From Mycobacterium sp. (lineage in GTDB: Bacteria > Actinomycetota > Actinomycetes > Mycobacteriales > Mycobacteriaceae): 60,191 nucleotides of DNA. Positions 18,413-30,225 of this stretch are shown here, one piece after another. Below the pieces are notes generated by a model. That model was not told where the DNA came from and did no database searches. It saw nothing but the letters and a program-made list of their open reading frames with translations. Made by a program: the position numbers and the translations under genes. Position 1 is the first letter of the stretch. Every line of letters starts with the position of its first letter. The stretch lies in the NCBI RefSeq assembly GCF_025933915.1, contig NZ_JAICZA010000008.1:1-60191 (forward strand). Reading direction: 5' to 3'.

Positions 18413-19441
18413 ATGACCGCCCCCAGTGACGAAGCCGAAGTGACGCGCGGCGACCGCTTCATCAAGACCGCCGTCGCGATTCTGGGCGAAACGGGACGCA
18501 CCGACTTCACCGTGCAGGAGGTCGTCGCCCGCTCCAAGACCTCACTGCGTGCCTTCTACCAACACTTCACCAGCAAGGACGAACTGCTGCTGGCGCTGTT
18601 CGACAGAACCATCGCCCAATCGGTGCAGACCTGGCGCGCCGAAACCAGGGGGCTGGACGGCACCTCGGCACTGAAGTTGCTGATCGACCGGCTCAGCCAG
18701 CAACCGGCATCGAGCACCCAGGACAGCCTCAATCGGGCGCTGACCCTCTACAACCAGCACTTGGCCGAGACCCGTCCCCGCGAATACGCCCGGGTGCTCT
18801 CTCCCCTGCATCGGCTGATTCGCGACATCGTCGGTCAGGGCATCAGCGAGGGAATCTTCAACCCCGGATTGGACGTCGGTGCGGCCGCCGCCATCGTCAT
18901 GCAGACGGTGATGGGTGCGCAGCGATTGCATTGGCTGGGTTCGGAATTGAATGGCGCACCGGTCGACAACGGCCAGCTCTACGACTTCTGCAGCCGCGCC
19001 CTCGGTATCCGCGAGACCGACGGAGAGTCGACGGCCCCGTCGCTGGCCGAGCTGTTCGCCCAGATCGGCATGCGCCCGGGCAGCCGCAACGGCGAGTTCG
19101 CCATGACCATGCCGGTCAGCCCGCAGGTGGTCAACACCTCCGGCGCGCTTCAGGGCGGCCTGATCGCCACGCTGGTGGACGTGGCGGGCGGGCAATTCGG
19201 GCTGGATTACCTGGAGCAGGGCACCACGATGACGACCTCGGATTTGTTTGTCCGCTACCTGCGACCGGTCCGGCAGGGTTCGGCTTTCGCGGTGCCCAAG
19301 GTGTTGCGATCCGGACGACGGGCGATGGTGATGCAGGTGGATATCTTCGGCGACGGCGACGAACTCCTCGCCACGGCCACCGTGAATTTCGCCATCATCA
19401 ACGGCACGACGCCGACGAACGGCCTACGGGCTGACGGGTAG
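18413..19441 (+). CDS. TetR-type DNA-binding protein fused to a PaaI-like hotdog (thioesterase) domain
   Basis: A 342-residue two-part protein. Residues 10-60 form a TetR helix-turn-helix (FTVQEVVARSKTSLRAFYQHF), and residues to about 200 a TetR ligand-binding helical domain. Residues 208-335 form a hotdog fold: SPQVVNTSGALQGGLIATLV then DVAGGQFGLDYL. Hotdog thioesterases use N..G..HGG....D; here N241 and D256 are present but the His is Q247, so hydrolytic activity is uncertain while acyl-CoA binding is plausible. Ordinary TetR regulators stop near 200 residues. It is divergent from mmpL across an AT-rich inverted repeat, so it may sense or hydrolyse an acyl-CoA and control lipid export. Confidence 0.88.
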   Translation: MTAPSDEAEVTRGDRFIKTAVAILGETGRTDFTVQEVVARSKTSLRAFYQHFTSKDELLLALFDRTIAQSVQTWRAETRGLDGTSALKLLIDRLSQQPASSTQDSLNRALTLYNQHLAETRPREYARVLSPLHRLIRDIVGQGISEGIFNPGLDVGAAAAIVMQTVMGAQRLHWLGSELNGAPVDNGQLYDFCSRALGIRETDGESTAPSLAELFAQIGMRPGSRNGEFAMTMPVSPQVVNTSGALQGGLIATLVDVAGGQFGLDYLEQGTTMTTSDLFVRYLRPVRQGSAFAVPKVLRSGRRAMVMQVDIFGDGDELLATATVNFAIINGTTPTNGLRADG

Positions 19442-19469
19442 GGCCGTGTTACACGCTGTTGCGCAGAAG

Positions 19470-19486
19470 TGGTAACGTCATTACCA
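19470..19486. promoter_or_regulatory. Inverted repeat upstream of amidohydrolase
   Basis: TGGTAA and TTACCA arms separated by five bases, 37 bases before the amidohydrolase start. It has the size of an operator for a dimeric repressor. The cognate regulator is unknown; the TetR-hotdog protein just upstream is one candidate, although its other candidate site is different in sequence. Confidence 0.4.
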
Positions 19487-19522
19487 GGCAGTGAGAATTT
19501 CAGACTTTGCAAGGAGATCGCC

Positions 19523-20731
19523 ATGCCATCTCGCGAGCTTCCCTTCCCCGTTTTCGACGCGGACAACCACATGTACGAGCCGCAGGAAGCGCTGACCAAG
19601 TTCCTGCCGGAGAAGCGCAAGAACGTCATCGACTACGTCCAGGTCCGCGGCCGCACCAAGATCGTGGTGCGCGGCCACATCAGCGAGTACATCCCGAACC
19701 CCACCTTCGAGAAGGTGGCCAGGCCGGGCGCGCAGGAGGACTACTTCCGCAACGGCGCACAGGGCAAGACCTACCGCGAGATCCTCGGCGAGCCGATGGC
19801 GGCGATCCCCGCCTTCCGCGAACCGGGTGCGCGCCTCGAGGTCATGGACGAGCTCGGCATCGACTACGCGCTGATGTTCCCGACGTTGGCCAGCCTGGTC
19901 GAAGAGCGCATGAAGGACGACCCGGAGATGACCCACGACGTCATCCACGCGCTCAACGAGTGGATGCACGAACAGTGGACGTTCAATTACCAGGACCGCA
20001 TCTTCGCCACTCCGGTGATCACCCTGCCGATCGTCGATCGCGCACTCGAAGAACTCGAGTGGTGCCTGGAGCGCGGCGCCCGCACCGTGCTGGTCCGCCC
20101 GGCGCCGGTGCCCGGATACAAGGGCAGCCGGTCGTTCGGCCTGGAGGAATTCGACCCGTTCTGGCAGGCCTGCATCAAGGCCGGCATCCCGGTCTCGATG
20201 CACGCGTCGGACAGCGGTTACTCCGAGTTCGCCAATGTGTGGGAACCCGGCGACGAATTCCTGCCGTTCAAGCCGACGGCCTTCCGGAGCTTTGCGATGG
20301 GTCACCGCCCGATCCTGGACGCGATGGGTGCGCTGGTCTGCCACGGCGCCTTGTCCCGCAACCCCGAGCTGCGGATCCTGTCCATCGAAAACGGGGCCGA
20401 CTGGGTGCCCGACCTGTTCAAAGGCCTCAAAGGTGTCTACAAGAAGATGCCGCAGGCTTTCACCGAGGACCCGGTCGAGGCGTTCAAGCGTTGCGTCTAC
20501 ATCACCCCGTTCTGGGAGGACCGGTTCACCGAGATCGTCAACATGGTCGGGACTGACCGGGTGATGTTCGGCTCCGACTGGCCGCACCCCGAGGGCCTCA
20601 AGGACCCGATCAGCTTCGTCGACGAGCTCACCGATTTCAGCGACGAAGACAAGGCAAAGATCATGGGCGGCAACCTGATGAAGCTCATGAAGGTTTCCGC
20701 GCCGGCGTCGAAGAAGCCCGTCTCGGCCTGA
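19523..20731 (+). CDS. Amidohydrolase-2 family metal-dependent hydrolase
   Basis: A 402-residue TIM-barrel hydrolase/decarboxylase of the ACMSD-like family. The N-terminal metal motif is DADNHMYEP (residues 12-20), followed by SMHASDSG in mid-protein and GTDRVMFGSDWPHPEG near the C-terminus, which supplies the conserved Asp. Family members hydrolyse or decarboxylate cyclic or aromatic acids; many occur in mycobacterial lipid and xenobiotic clusters, with substrates mostly unknown. AAGGAG lies seven bases before ATG 19523. It is preceded by an inverted repeat and followed by two hairpins, so it is probably a single-gene transcript or the end of the TetR-hotdog transcript. Confidence 0.92.
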   Translation: MPSRELPFPVFDADNHMYEPQEALTKFLPEKRKNVIDYVQVRGRTKIVVRGHISEYIPNPTFEKVARPGAQEDYFRNGAQGKTYREILGEPMAAIPAFREPGARLEVMDELGIDYALMFPTLASLVEERMKDDPEMTHDVIHALNEWMHEQWTFNYQDRIFATPVITLPIVDRALEELEWCLERGARTVLVRPAPVPGYKGSRSFGLEEFDPFWQACIKAGIPVSMHASDSGYSEFANVWEPGDEFLPFKPTAFRSFAMGHRPILDAMGALVCHGALSRNPELRILSIENGADWVPDLFKGLKGVYKKMPQAFTEDPVEAFKRCVYITPFWEDRFTEIVNMVGTDRVMFGSDWPHPEGLKDPISFVDELTDFSDEDKAKIMGGNLMKLMKVSAPASKKPVSA

Positions 20732-20738
20732 TCGCTTG

Positions 20739-20753
20739 CCGGACGCAGTCCGG
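20739..20753 (+). terminator. Short hairpin after amidohydrolase stop
   Basis: CCGGAC, loop GCA, GTCCGG starting eight bases after the stop codon. There is no U-tract, as is common for mycobacterial terminators, so termination is only possible. Confidence 0.4.
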
Positions 20754-20824
20754 GGGTGGCCGAAATAAACCGTGCGCCACACCTTTTCGATCCACGTCGC
20801 AACGGTGCCCGGTTGCCGCAAACA

Positions 20825-20848
20825 AGCCGTCGCGGCCCCGCGACGGCT
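20825..20848. terminator. Strong GC-rich hairpin, 11-bp perfect arms
   Basis: AGCCGTCGCGG followed after two bases by its exact reverse complement. The realistic stem is nine pairs with a GGCCCC loop. It lies 94 bases after the amidohydrolase stop and is flanked by A-rich and ATCGATTT sequence. It could be a terminator without a long U-tract or a structured regulatory element. Confidence 0.5.
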
Positions 20849-20946
20849 ATCGATTTGCGGGAGCGTCAACTTCGCCTGCCGGCGAATTGATCGACGAAAC
20901 ACGCCGGTATCAGACCATTGCGATATGCAACCAATACCATTGCTAA

Positions 20947-24253
<3,307 letters not shown>

Positions 24254-24257
<4 letters not shown>

Positions 24258-25405
24258 CTGTCCGAACGACCCGTTTTTTCGAACTCGTACACCCGCAGAT
24301 TGTGTTCCTCGGGCGTCCCAAACATGCCGCGGTACAACGTAACCCGGCGAAGGTACAGGTGCAGGTCGTGTTCCCAGGTGACACCGATGCCGCCGTGCAT
24401 CTGTACACAAGCCTGGACGATCTGGCCGGCCATCTCCCCCACGTAGGATTTCGCGATGCTGGCCGACAGGCCCGCTTGCGGCGCGCGGGTGGCCACGTCG
24501 GTGACCGCCGCCCAGGTGGTGGCCCGGCAGGCTTCCAGCCAGAGCTTCATGTCGGCGAACTTGTGTTTGAGGGCTTGGTATGACGCCAATGGACGACCGA
24601 ACGTGTGCCGGTCCAGCGCCCATTGGGTGGTGAAGTCGAAGACCGTCTGCAGGACGCCGATTACCTCCGCGCATTGCAGCACCTGAGCGATCTGGCTTTG
24701 TCGATCGACCAGGGCGGGGGTCTCGCCGGCGGTGCCGACGGCCGCCGCCCGGGGTACGACGACACCGTCGAAACCCACTCGGGCGTATTGCTTGACCAGG
24801 TCCACCGACTGCTGGGGCTCAATGCTGACGCCCGGCGCGTCCGTCGGGACCAGAAACTGGCGAATCTCAGTGGCATTCGGGCCGCAGCGGGCCACCACCA
24901 GCAGCGCCGCGCTCTGGGCGCCCGCCTCCACGCGGTCCTTGACGCCGTCGATGCGGTAACCGGCCTCGGTTTCGGTGGCCGTCAGCGAGGGATCCAATGG
25001 CGCCCAGCCCTGGCCGGGCTCACAAACCGCCCACGACGCCACGGTCTCACCCGATATCAGCGCCTCGATGGCGTCGGTGTGCGCTTCGGAGTTCGTGCAC
25101 TCGGCCAGCGCCGACAGCACGGTGCTGACCGGATACAGCGGTCCGGGCGCCACCGTCTTTCCGAGTTGTTCGGCGACCATCGCCAGATCGGCAAAGCCGC
25201 TCTCCGAAACGCTTCCGCCGCCCAGCTCCTCCGGAACGAGCAGACCGGTCCAGCCGAGATCCGCGGCCCGCCGCCACCACGCGGGGTCGAACGATGCGCC
25301 TTCGGCATGTAACTCCCGCACCCGGCGCAGCGGCACTTCCTTTTCGAGAAAGGCTTGGGTGGTCGAGGTGAAAAGGATCTTTTCGGGAGAGTCGAGGGTG
25401 GTCAT
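24254..25405 (-). CDS. Acyl-CoA dehydrogenase, TWEHD-motif partner subunit of third pair (FadE type)
   Basis: A 383-residue FadE partner with RHTFGRPLASYQALKHKFAD and QMHGGIGVTWEHDLHLYLRR, the same signature as the subunit at 9187. Together with the coupled gene downstream it would form a two-subunit acyl-CoA dehydrogenase. ATG 25405 (MTTLDSPEK) is preferred; an in-frame ATG at 25450 would add 15 residues and has no clear ribosome-binding site. Its own promoter probably lies in the 222 bases between it and the hydrolase gene. Confidence 0.9.
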
Positions 25406-25627
25406 GGTGCCGAGGGGGTCCTTCTTGACATTCGATCGCTGCGGGTGCAACGGAAACGGTTTGAGTGTTTGATCATCCGCCCGATCGGTCCTCGGTTGGT
25501 TGCGTTTCCGATGTTAGCAACGTGCAATACGGTAAGAGATACCGGAGTTCAGTCGGTAAACGTGGTGACGAGTGTCCGCCTCACGGAAATCGCCGAAGCC
25601 GCCACGGTCACCCGGTTCGCGCCTCTC

Positions 25628-26587
25628 CTACATGGCGAACACACGGCGCACCGCCTGCGCGTGCAACGCCCGGTTCTCCTGGGAAACAATCCAATCCGGC
25701 ACCATCGAGTCGAAGCCATTGAAGGTCGCTGCAATCACATGCAATTCGGTGTGGACGTAGGCGTGCAGGAGTCGGTTGGCATAGTCGATGGCCTCGTCGC
25801 GGCAGGGATCGATCTCGGAGCAGCTGACGAACGTGGGTGGCAGGCCCTCGAGGTTCGCCCGGTGCGCGGGGACGTGTTGCCCATCGGCGCTGGCGTGGCC
25901 GAGGTAGTGGTTCCATGCCCGGCTCACGGCCGGGCCGTTGAGGCCGGGAGTGCGCTGGAACTCACGACGCGACGGCGTGGCGTCGGAGTCGAGCATCGGC
26001 TGGTGCAGGATCTGCATCAGGATGGGTGGACCTTCCTGGTCGAACATGCGCTGCGTCAGACCGGCGACCAGCGCCGCGCCGGCGTCGCGGCCCATCACCG
26101 CGATGCGGCTCGCGTCGGCGTCCCACTCCGCACCGTTCTCGACCGCGTAACGGAAGGCCGCTTCGACATCGTCCAGCGCGGAGGGGCACGGATTCTCGGG
26201 CGCCAGCCGGTAGTCGACCGAAACCACCAGACAGGCGCCGTCGCGGGCCAACTCCACGCAGTGCGCGTGGTCTGTCTCCAGGTTCCCGGTGACGAACCCA
26301 CCGCCGTGGGCGTACACCACCACGGGCGCGGCCGATTCGGTGCGACCGCGGTACAAACGAAGGCCCAGCTGCTGGCCGTCCGGCCCGGCGATGGATCGGG
26401 AATCGATCCGGACGCCGCTGGTGTCGGCCGCCGCGGCGCGCTGGCCGGCCAGCAGGTTGGCATGCTCCCGCTCGGCGGCGAGTGTCTCGGTGCGGAACTC
26501 GAAGGCGCCTAACTCGACGGCGGCCTCACGCAGCACCGGATCGATGCGGGCGAGGCCGTGGGGCCGGGCCAGGTTCGTCTGTGTCAT
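25628..26587 (-). CDS. HSL-type alpha/beta-hydrolase lacking the catalytic Ser and His
   Basis: A 319-residue protein of the hormone-sensitive-lipase/acetyl-esterase family. The oxyanion motif HGGG is intact at 94-97 and so is YRLAPEN (126-132). The nucleophile elbow, normally GDSAG, reads GRDAG, with aspartate D168 in place of serine. The catalytic acid region SEIDPCRDE (257-265) is kept, but the usual HGF histidine is N290 in FNGF. Both changes are clear in the DNA (codons at 26084-26086 and 25718-25720). It is therefore unlikely to be a normal esterase. It may bind ligands or have a different chemistry. It is divergent from the P450 at 26944. Confidence 0.9.
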   Translation of the reverse strand: MTQTNLARPHGLARIDPVLREAAVELGAFEFRTETLAAEREHANLLAGQRAAAADTSGVRIDSRSIAGPDGQQLGLRLYRGRTESAAPVVVYAHGGGFVTGNLETDHAHCVELARDGACLVVSVDYRLAPENPCPSALDDVEAAFRYAVENGAEWDADASRIAVMGRDAGAALVAGLTQRMFDQEGPPILMQILHQPMLDSDATPSRREFQRTPGLNGPAVSRAWNHYLGHASADGQHVPAHRANLEGLPPTFVSCSEIDPCRDEAIDYANRLLHAYVHTELHVIAATFNGFDSMVPDWIVSQENRALHAQAVRRVFAM

Positions 26588-26943
26588 ACCTACTCATTCT
26601 CCGGCTGGTCATGCGGGATCATCGACGGTCCCGGCTGGGAGACGCGCCGGACACCACCTTCAAGGTAGACCTGCGCTTTTAGGTGGCGATAGACGAGGTA
26701 TGTATCGCCGGGGACGAGCCCCGCCGCCATCGCGGTCGCGGCTACCGAATGGAATACGTTGCGCGCACGTCAAAATCGGCCACGGCCCGCGCGTGACGAC
26801 AGTACGCAAGCCGTTGGGCTTCGTTGCTATTTATACTATGATAGCTAAATTCGGCACGGTACAAACCCGCCGTGGACTCGTGGGCGGTCGTTGATCGGTT
26901 CCCGCGAACGGCCCTACTCGGTTGTTTCCAGGAGGAAGCGCTG
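26588..26943. other. Divergent intergenic region hydrolase / P450
   Basis: 356 bases without a gene. The left part has nested palindromes: ACCTT-C-AAGGT at 26656-26666, CCACCT/AGGTGG arms at 26654-26659 and 26681-26686, and GGCGATA/TATCGCC arms at 26685-26691 and 26703-26709. The right part has operator site 4 at 26826-26845. The P450 ribosome-binding sequence AGGAGGA is at about 26930. Confidence 0.6.
26826..26845. promoter_or_regulatory. Candidate GntR operator, site 4
   Basis: GCTATTTATA followed by CTATGATAG, a perfect CTAT-G-ATAG palindrome at 26836-26844, with outer arms GCTAT/ATAGC. The first ten bases are identical to site 2 (GCTATTTATA) and the ATAGCTAA end at 26841-26848 also recurs in site 2. 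It lies 98 bases before the P450 start, far from the regulator gene, and suggests that this P450-dehydrogenase operon shares control with the island at 2-13 kb. Confidence 0.55.
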
Positions 26944-28176
26944 ATGACGCTCAGCACTGACCCGCACGGTCAGCCCGTGGTCCCCCCGCTCGACTTCACC
27001 GGCGAAACCAGCCCGTATCCGTTTTTTGAATACATGCGGCACACCGACCCGGTCTGGCATGGCTCCCTGAGCGATAACAGCCAGTTGCCGGAGGAATTGC
27101 GGCCTGACGACGAGTGGGTCCTGTTCGATTACGACGGCCTGTCTCAGGCCTTCCGTGACGACCGGATCTTCACGTCGGCCGGCTATGACAAGACGATCGG
27201 GTTGGTGATGGGGCATACCATTTTGGCGATGGGCGGCAAGGAGCACCATGACCATCGCAATCTGGTGGCCAAGGCCTTCCGCGCGACCGCGCTGGCGCGT
27301 TGGGAGCCGTCGGTGATCGGGCCGGTGTGCGATCAGCTCGTCGAAGAAATCAAAAACGAAGGCCAGGCGGACCTGGTGAAGGCAGTGACGTTCGAGTTCC
27401 CGACGCGGATCATCTCCACACTGCTCGGTCTCCCCGCCGAAGATCTCGACCTGTTCCGTCGCCTGTCGCTCGACCTCATCTCGATCCCGACCGACATCGT
27501 GGCGGGATTGAACGCCGCCACGGAGCTCTACGACTACTTCCTCAAGCAGGTCGAGCAGCGCAGGCGCAAGCTCACCGATGACATCATCGGCGACCTGGTT
27601 GCCGCAGAGATCGACGGCGAGAAGCTCACCGACGAGGCGATCATCGCCTTCTTGCGACTGCTGCTTCCCGCCGGACTGGAGACCACCTACCGTTCGTCGG
27701 GCAATCTGCTGTACCTGCTGTTGACCCACCCCGACCAGCTGGCGATGGTCCGCCAGGACCGGTCGTTGCTGCCGATGGCGATCGAGGAGGGCCTACGCTT
27801 CGAAACGCCACTGACCATGGTCATGCGGACCACGACCGAAGAGGTCGAAATCGGCGGTAAGACAATCCCGGCCGACGCCCAGATCGACATGTGTATGGGT
27901 TCGGCCAATCGCGACGAGAGCCGCTGGACCGACCCCAACACGTTCGACATCCGCCGCCCGCGCCAGGCCCACATCGCCTTCGCGGGCGGCATTCACATGT
28001 GTCTTGGCATGCACCTGGCACGGCTGGAAACGCGGGTCATGCTGAACAGCCTGTTCGACCGGGTCGAGGATTTGGCGTTCGCGCCCGACGACGGAACCGG
28101 CGAGGAGTCCAAGATCGTCGGGCTCACGTTCCGATCGCCCAACAAACTTCCCGTCACGTTCGTCCCCGCCGCATGA
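26944..28176 (+). CDS. Cytochrome P450
   Basis: A 410-residue P450. The oxygen-binding helix has the acidic-threonine pair in GLETT (244-248), with Glu where Asp is more usual. The ExxR is in EEGLRFETP, and the haem loop is FAGGIHMCLG with C353. ATG 26944 has AGGAGGA upstream; the in-frame ATG at 26872 lacks one. Its stop overlaps the alcohol dehydrogenase start (ATGA), so hydroxylation followed by alcohol oxidation is the natural reading of the pair. No ferredoxin is adjacent; the one at 3961 could serve. Confidence 0.93.
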   Translation: MTLSTDPHGQPVVPPLDFTGETSPYPFFEYMRHTDPVWHGSLSDNSQLPEELRPDDEWVLFDYDGLSQAFRDDRIFTSAGYDKTIGLVMGHTILAMGGKEHHDHRNLVAKAFRATALARWEPSVIGPVCDQLVEEIKNEGQADLVKAVTFEFPTRIISTLLGLPAEDLDLFRRLSLDLISIPTDIVAGLNAATELYDYFLKQVEQRRRKLTDDIIGDLVAAEIDGEKLTDEAIIAFLRLLLPAGLETTYRSSGNLLYLLLTHPDQLAMVRQDRSLLPMAIEEGLRFETPLTMVMRTTTEEVEIGGKTIPADAQIDMCMGSANRDESRWTDPNTFDIRRPRQAHIAFAGGIHMCLGMHLARLETRVMLNSLFDRVEDLAFAPDDGTGEESKIVGLTFRSPNKLPVTFVPAA

Positions 28177-29330
28177 AAAGCCGGGCAGCGATTCTGCACG
28201 ACGTCGGCGGCCCGTGGTCGGTCGAGGAATTCGAGCTGGACCCGCCCCGCGCCGGGGAAGTGCTGGTGCAGATGGCCGCCGCCGGCTTGTGCCACTCCGA
28301 CGACCACATCCTCAAGGGCGACATGTCGGCGCCCAACGAGGTGATGCGATCGCTCGGGCTGCCCACCATGTTCCCGACGATCGGTGGCCATGAAGGCTCC
28401 GGCATCGTGCGCGAGGTCGGCCCCGGGGTCACCGATTTCACACCGGGTGACCACGTGGTGATGTCGTTCGTCGCGGTCTGCGGCCAATGCCGCTGGTGCG
28501 CAAGCGGAATCGAGTACCTGTGTGACGTCGGGATCGGCACCATGGTTCCGGGAATGCCCACCGACGGCACCTTCCGCCACCACACCGCCGACGGCAGAAA
28601 TCTGGGCCACATCGCCAAGGTCGGTGCGTTCGCCGAACACACTGTGGTATCGACGAATTCGCTCGTGAAGATCGAGCAACACCTGCCGCTGGTGCCGAGC
28701 GCGCTGCTGTCCTGTGCCATTCCGACCGGCTACGGCTCGGCCGCGAACCGATCCAACATGAAGGCCGGCGATACCGTCGTGGTGATCGGCGCGGGTGGGA
28801 TCGGCACGGGCGCCATCCAGGGCGCCCGGATCAACGGTGCCGCACAGATCGTGGCCGTTGACCCGGTGGAGTTCAAACAGAAATCGGCGCTGCAGTTCGG
28901 CGCGACGCACAGTACGGCGACGATCGCCGAGGCGCTGGACCTGGTACGGGATTTGACCTACGGCGTGATGGCCGACGCCGTGGTGGTCTCACCGTCGTTG
29001 ATCACCGCCGACGACGTCCGTGACGCATTGAAGCTCACCCGCAAGGGCGGCACCTGTGTGCTCACCGGGATGACCTCACAGTTGACCCGATCGGTCAACA
29101 TCGAGCTGCAGGATTTCATCCTGATGAACAAGACGTTGGCGGGCACCATATTCGGCTCGTGCAACCCGAAGGCGGACATCTCCCGGCTGGCCAGGCTGTA
29201 TCAGACCGGTCAGCTCCAGCTCGACGAGATGATCACCAAGCGTTATCGCCTCGACGAGGTCAACGACGCGTACGACGACCTGCTCAACGGCAAAATCGTC
29301 CGGGGCATCATCGATTTCGGGATCGGCTGA
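28173..29330 (+). CDS. Zinc alcohol dehydrogenase, NDMA-dependent type
   Basis: A 385-residue medium-chain zinc alcohol dehydrogenase. Catalytic zinc ligands are C40 (GLCHSD) and H73-E74 (GGHEGSG). The structural zinc site has four cysteines in CGQCRWCASGIEYLC (C103, C106, C109, C117). The nucleotide fold is VVVIGAGGIGTGAIQGA. The layout matches the actinobacterial NDMA-dependent alcohol dehydrogenases, which keep tightly bound nicotinamide cofactor; that assignment is by overall resemblance. It is coupled to the P450 by a four-base overlap and would oxidise the hydroxylated product to an aldehyde or ketone. Confidence 0.92.
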   Translation: MKSRAAILHDVGGPWSVEEFELDPPRAGEVLVQMAAAGLCHSDDHILKGDMSAPNEVMRSLGLPTMFPTIGGHEGSGIVREVGPGVTDFTPGDHVVMSFVAVCGQCRWCASGIEYLCDVGIGTMVPGMPTDGTFRHHTADGRNLGHIAKVGAFAEHTVVSTNSLVKIEQHLPLVPSALLSCAIPTGYGSAANRSNMKAGDTVVVIGAGGIGTGAIQGARINGAAQIVAVDPVEFKQKSALQFGATHSTATIAEALDLVRDLTYGVMADAVVVSPSLITADDVRDALKLTRKGGTCVLTGMTSQLTRSVNIELQDFILMNKTLAGTIFGSCNPKADISRLARLYQTGQLQLDEMITKRYRLDEVNDAYDDLLNGKIVRGIIDFGIG

Positions 29331-29337
29331 CCCGGCA

Positions 29338-29350
29338 GGCCCCGGGGGCC
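29338..29350. terminator. Possible bidirectional terminator
   Basis: GGCCCC-G-GGGGCC palindrome between the convergent alcohol dehydrogenase and SDR stops. The stem is short once a loop is allowed for, and there is no U-tract. Confidence 0.3.
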
Positions 29351-29354
29351 ACCC

Positions 29355-30176
29355 CTAAACGATCTTGGCCAGGGTGTGTTCCCATAATTCGCGCGCAAGA
29401 ACGGGGTCGCCGGCCGCGCGATTGGCTTTCGCGACTTTGCCTTTCACGTAGTATTCGCCGGCGGTCCAGTCGACACCGGGCGAGCTGGTCGCCAGCCAGA
29501 CCAGCTGGTCGGCGCCCTCGTCGGCGCTGGCGATGATCCGGCTGACCGGCGTGCGTTGCATGGTCGTCAGAAAGCGCGAGCCGGACGAACGACCGATGTT
29601 GGTGTTCACAAAGCCGGGGTGAACCACCGCAACCGAAAGGCCATCGGCGGAAAAGCGCCGATGTAATTCCCTGGTGAACAAGATGTTTGCCAGCTTCGCC
29701 AGCGCATAGGCGGTGCTGGGCCGGCGCCGCTCCGTCGTCTCGAAATCGGCCAGCGTGACGTTGCGCAACAGCCGCTGTGACGAGCTGGACGTATTGACGA
29801 TCGTGGCATGCGAGCCGATGAGCACGTCCAGCAGCAGGGTGGTGAGCAAGAACGGCGCCAGGTAGTTGACCTGAAGGGTGATCTCATGGCCGTCGCCCGT
29901 CCGCTGCAGCTTCGAGAACACTCCCCCGGCGTTGTTGCCCAGGACGTCGATGCGCGGGCACGCCGACCGGATTTTGCCCGCCAAGGCCCGAACCTGGGAC
30001 AGGTCAGCGAAGTCGGCCAGGAAATAGTCGGCGCTCAGCTCCGCGGCCACGGCCGCGGTCTTGCTGTCCGACCGTCCCACCAACACGACGTTGTCCCCGC
30101 CACGGCTGATCCGGCGGGCCGCCGCCGCGCCGATGCCGTCGCTGGCGCCCGTGATGACGACCGTCTTTGACGTCAC
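29355..30176 (-). CDS. Short-chain dehydrogenase (retinol dehydrogenase-like)
   Basis: A 273-residue SDR with TGASDGIG (9-16), NNAG (81-84), the serine cluster NTSSSS (128-133) and the catalytic Y157-x3-K161 (YALAK). Length and the long C-terminal segment resemble the retinol/WW-domain oxidoreductase-like SDRs common in actinobacteria. It is convergent with the alcohol dehydrogenase and lies 49 bases downstream of the P450 gene at 30226-31461 on the same strand, so it may be co-transcribed with that P450. Confidence 0.88.
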   Translation of the reverse strand: MTSKTVVITGASDGIGAAAARRISRGGDNVVLVGRSDSKTAAVAAELSADYFLADFADLSQVRALAGKIRSACPRIDVLGNNAGGVFSKLQRTGDGHEITLQVNYLAPFLLTTLLLDVLIGSHATIVNTSSSSQRLLRNVTLADFETTERRRPSTAYALAKLANILFTRELHRRFSADGLSVAVVHPGFVNTNIGRSSGSRFLTTMQRTPVSRIIASADEGADQLVWLATSSPGVDWTAGEYYVKGKVAKANRAAGDPVLARELWEHTLAKIV

Positions 30177-30225
30177 GCCAGAAGTGTATCGATCACCGCC
30201 GCATCGTCAGCGCCGGTGGCCGCCC

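Noticed and set aside
24258..24674. 139-residue N-terminal extension of the dehydrogenase at 23013
   Set aside because: It is the partner gene read in another frame; ATG 24257 has the ATGA overlap and the normal family N-terminus.
25499..25521. GTTGC/GCAAC arms upstream of the dehydrogenase pair
   Set aside because: Only five-base arms with a 13-base spacer; too weak to call an operator.
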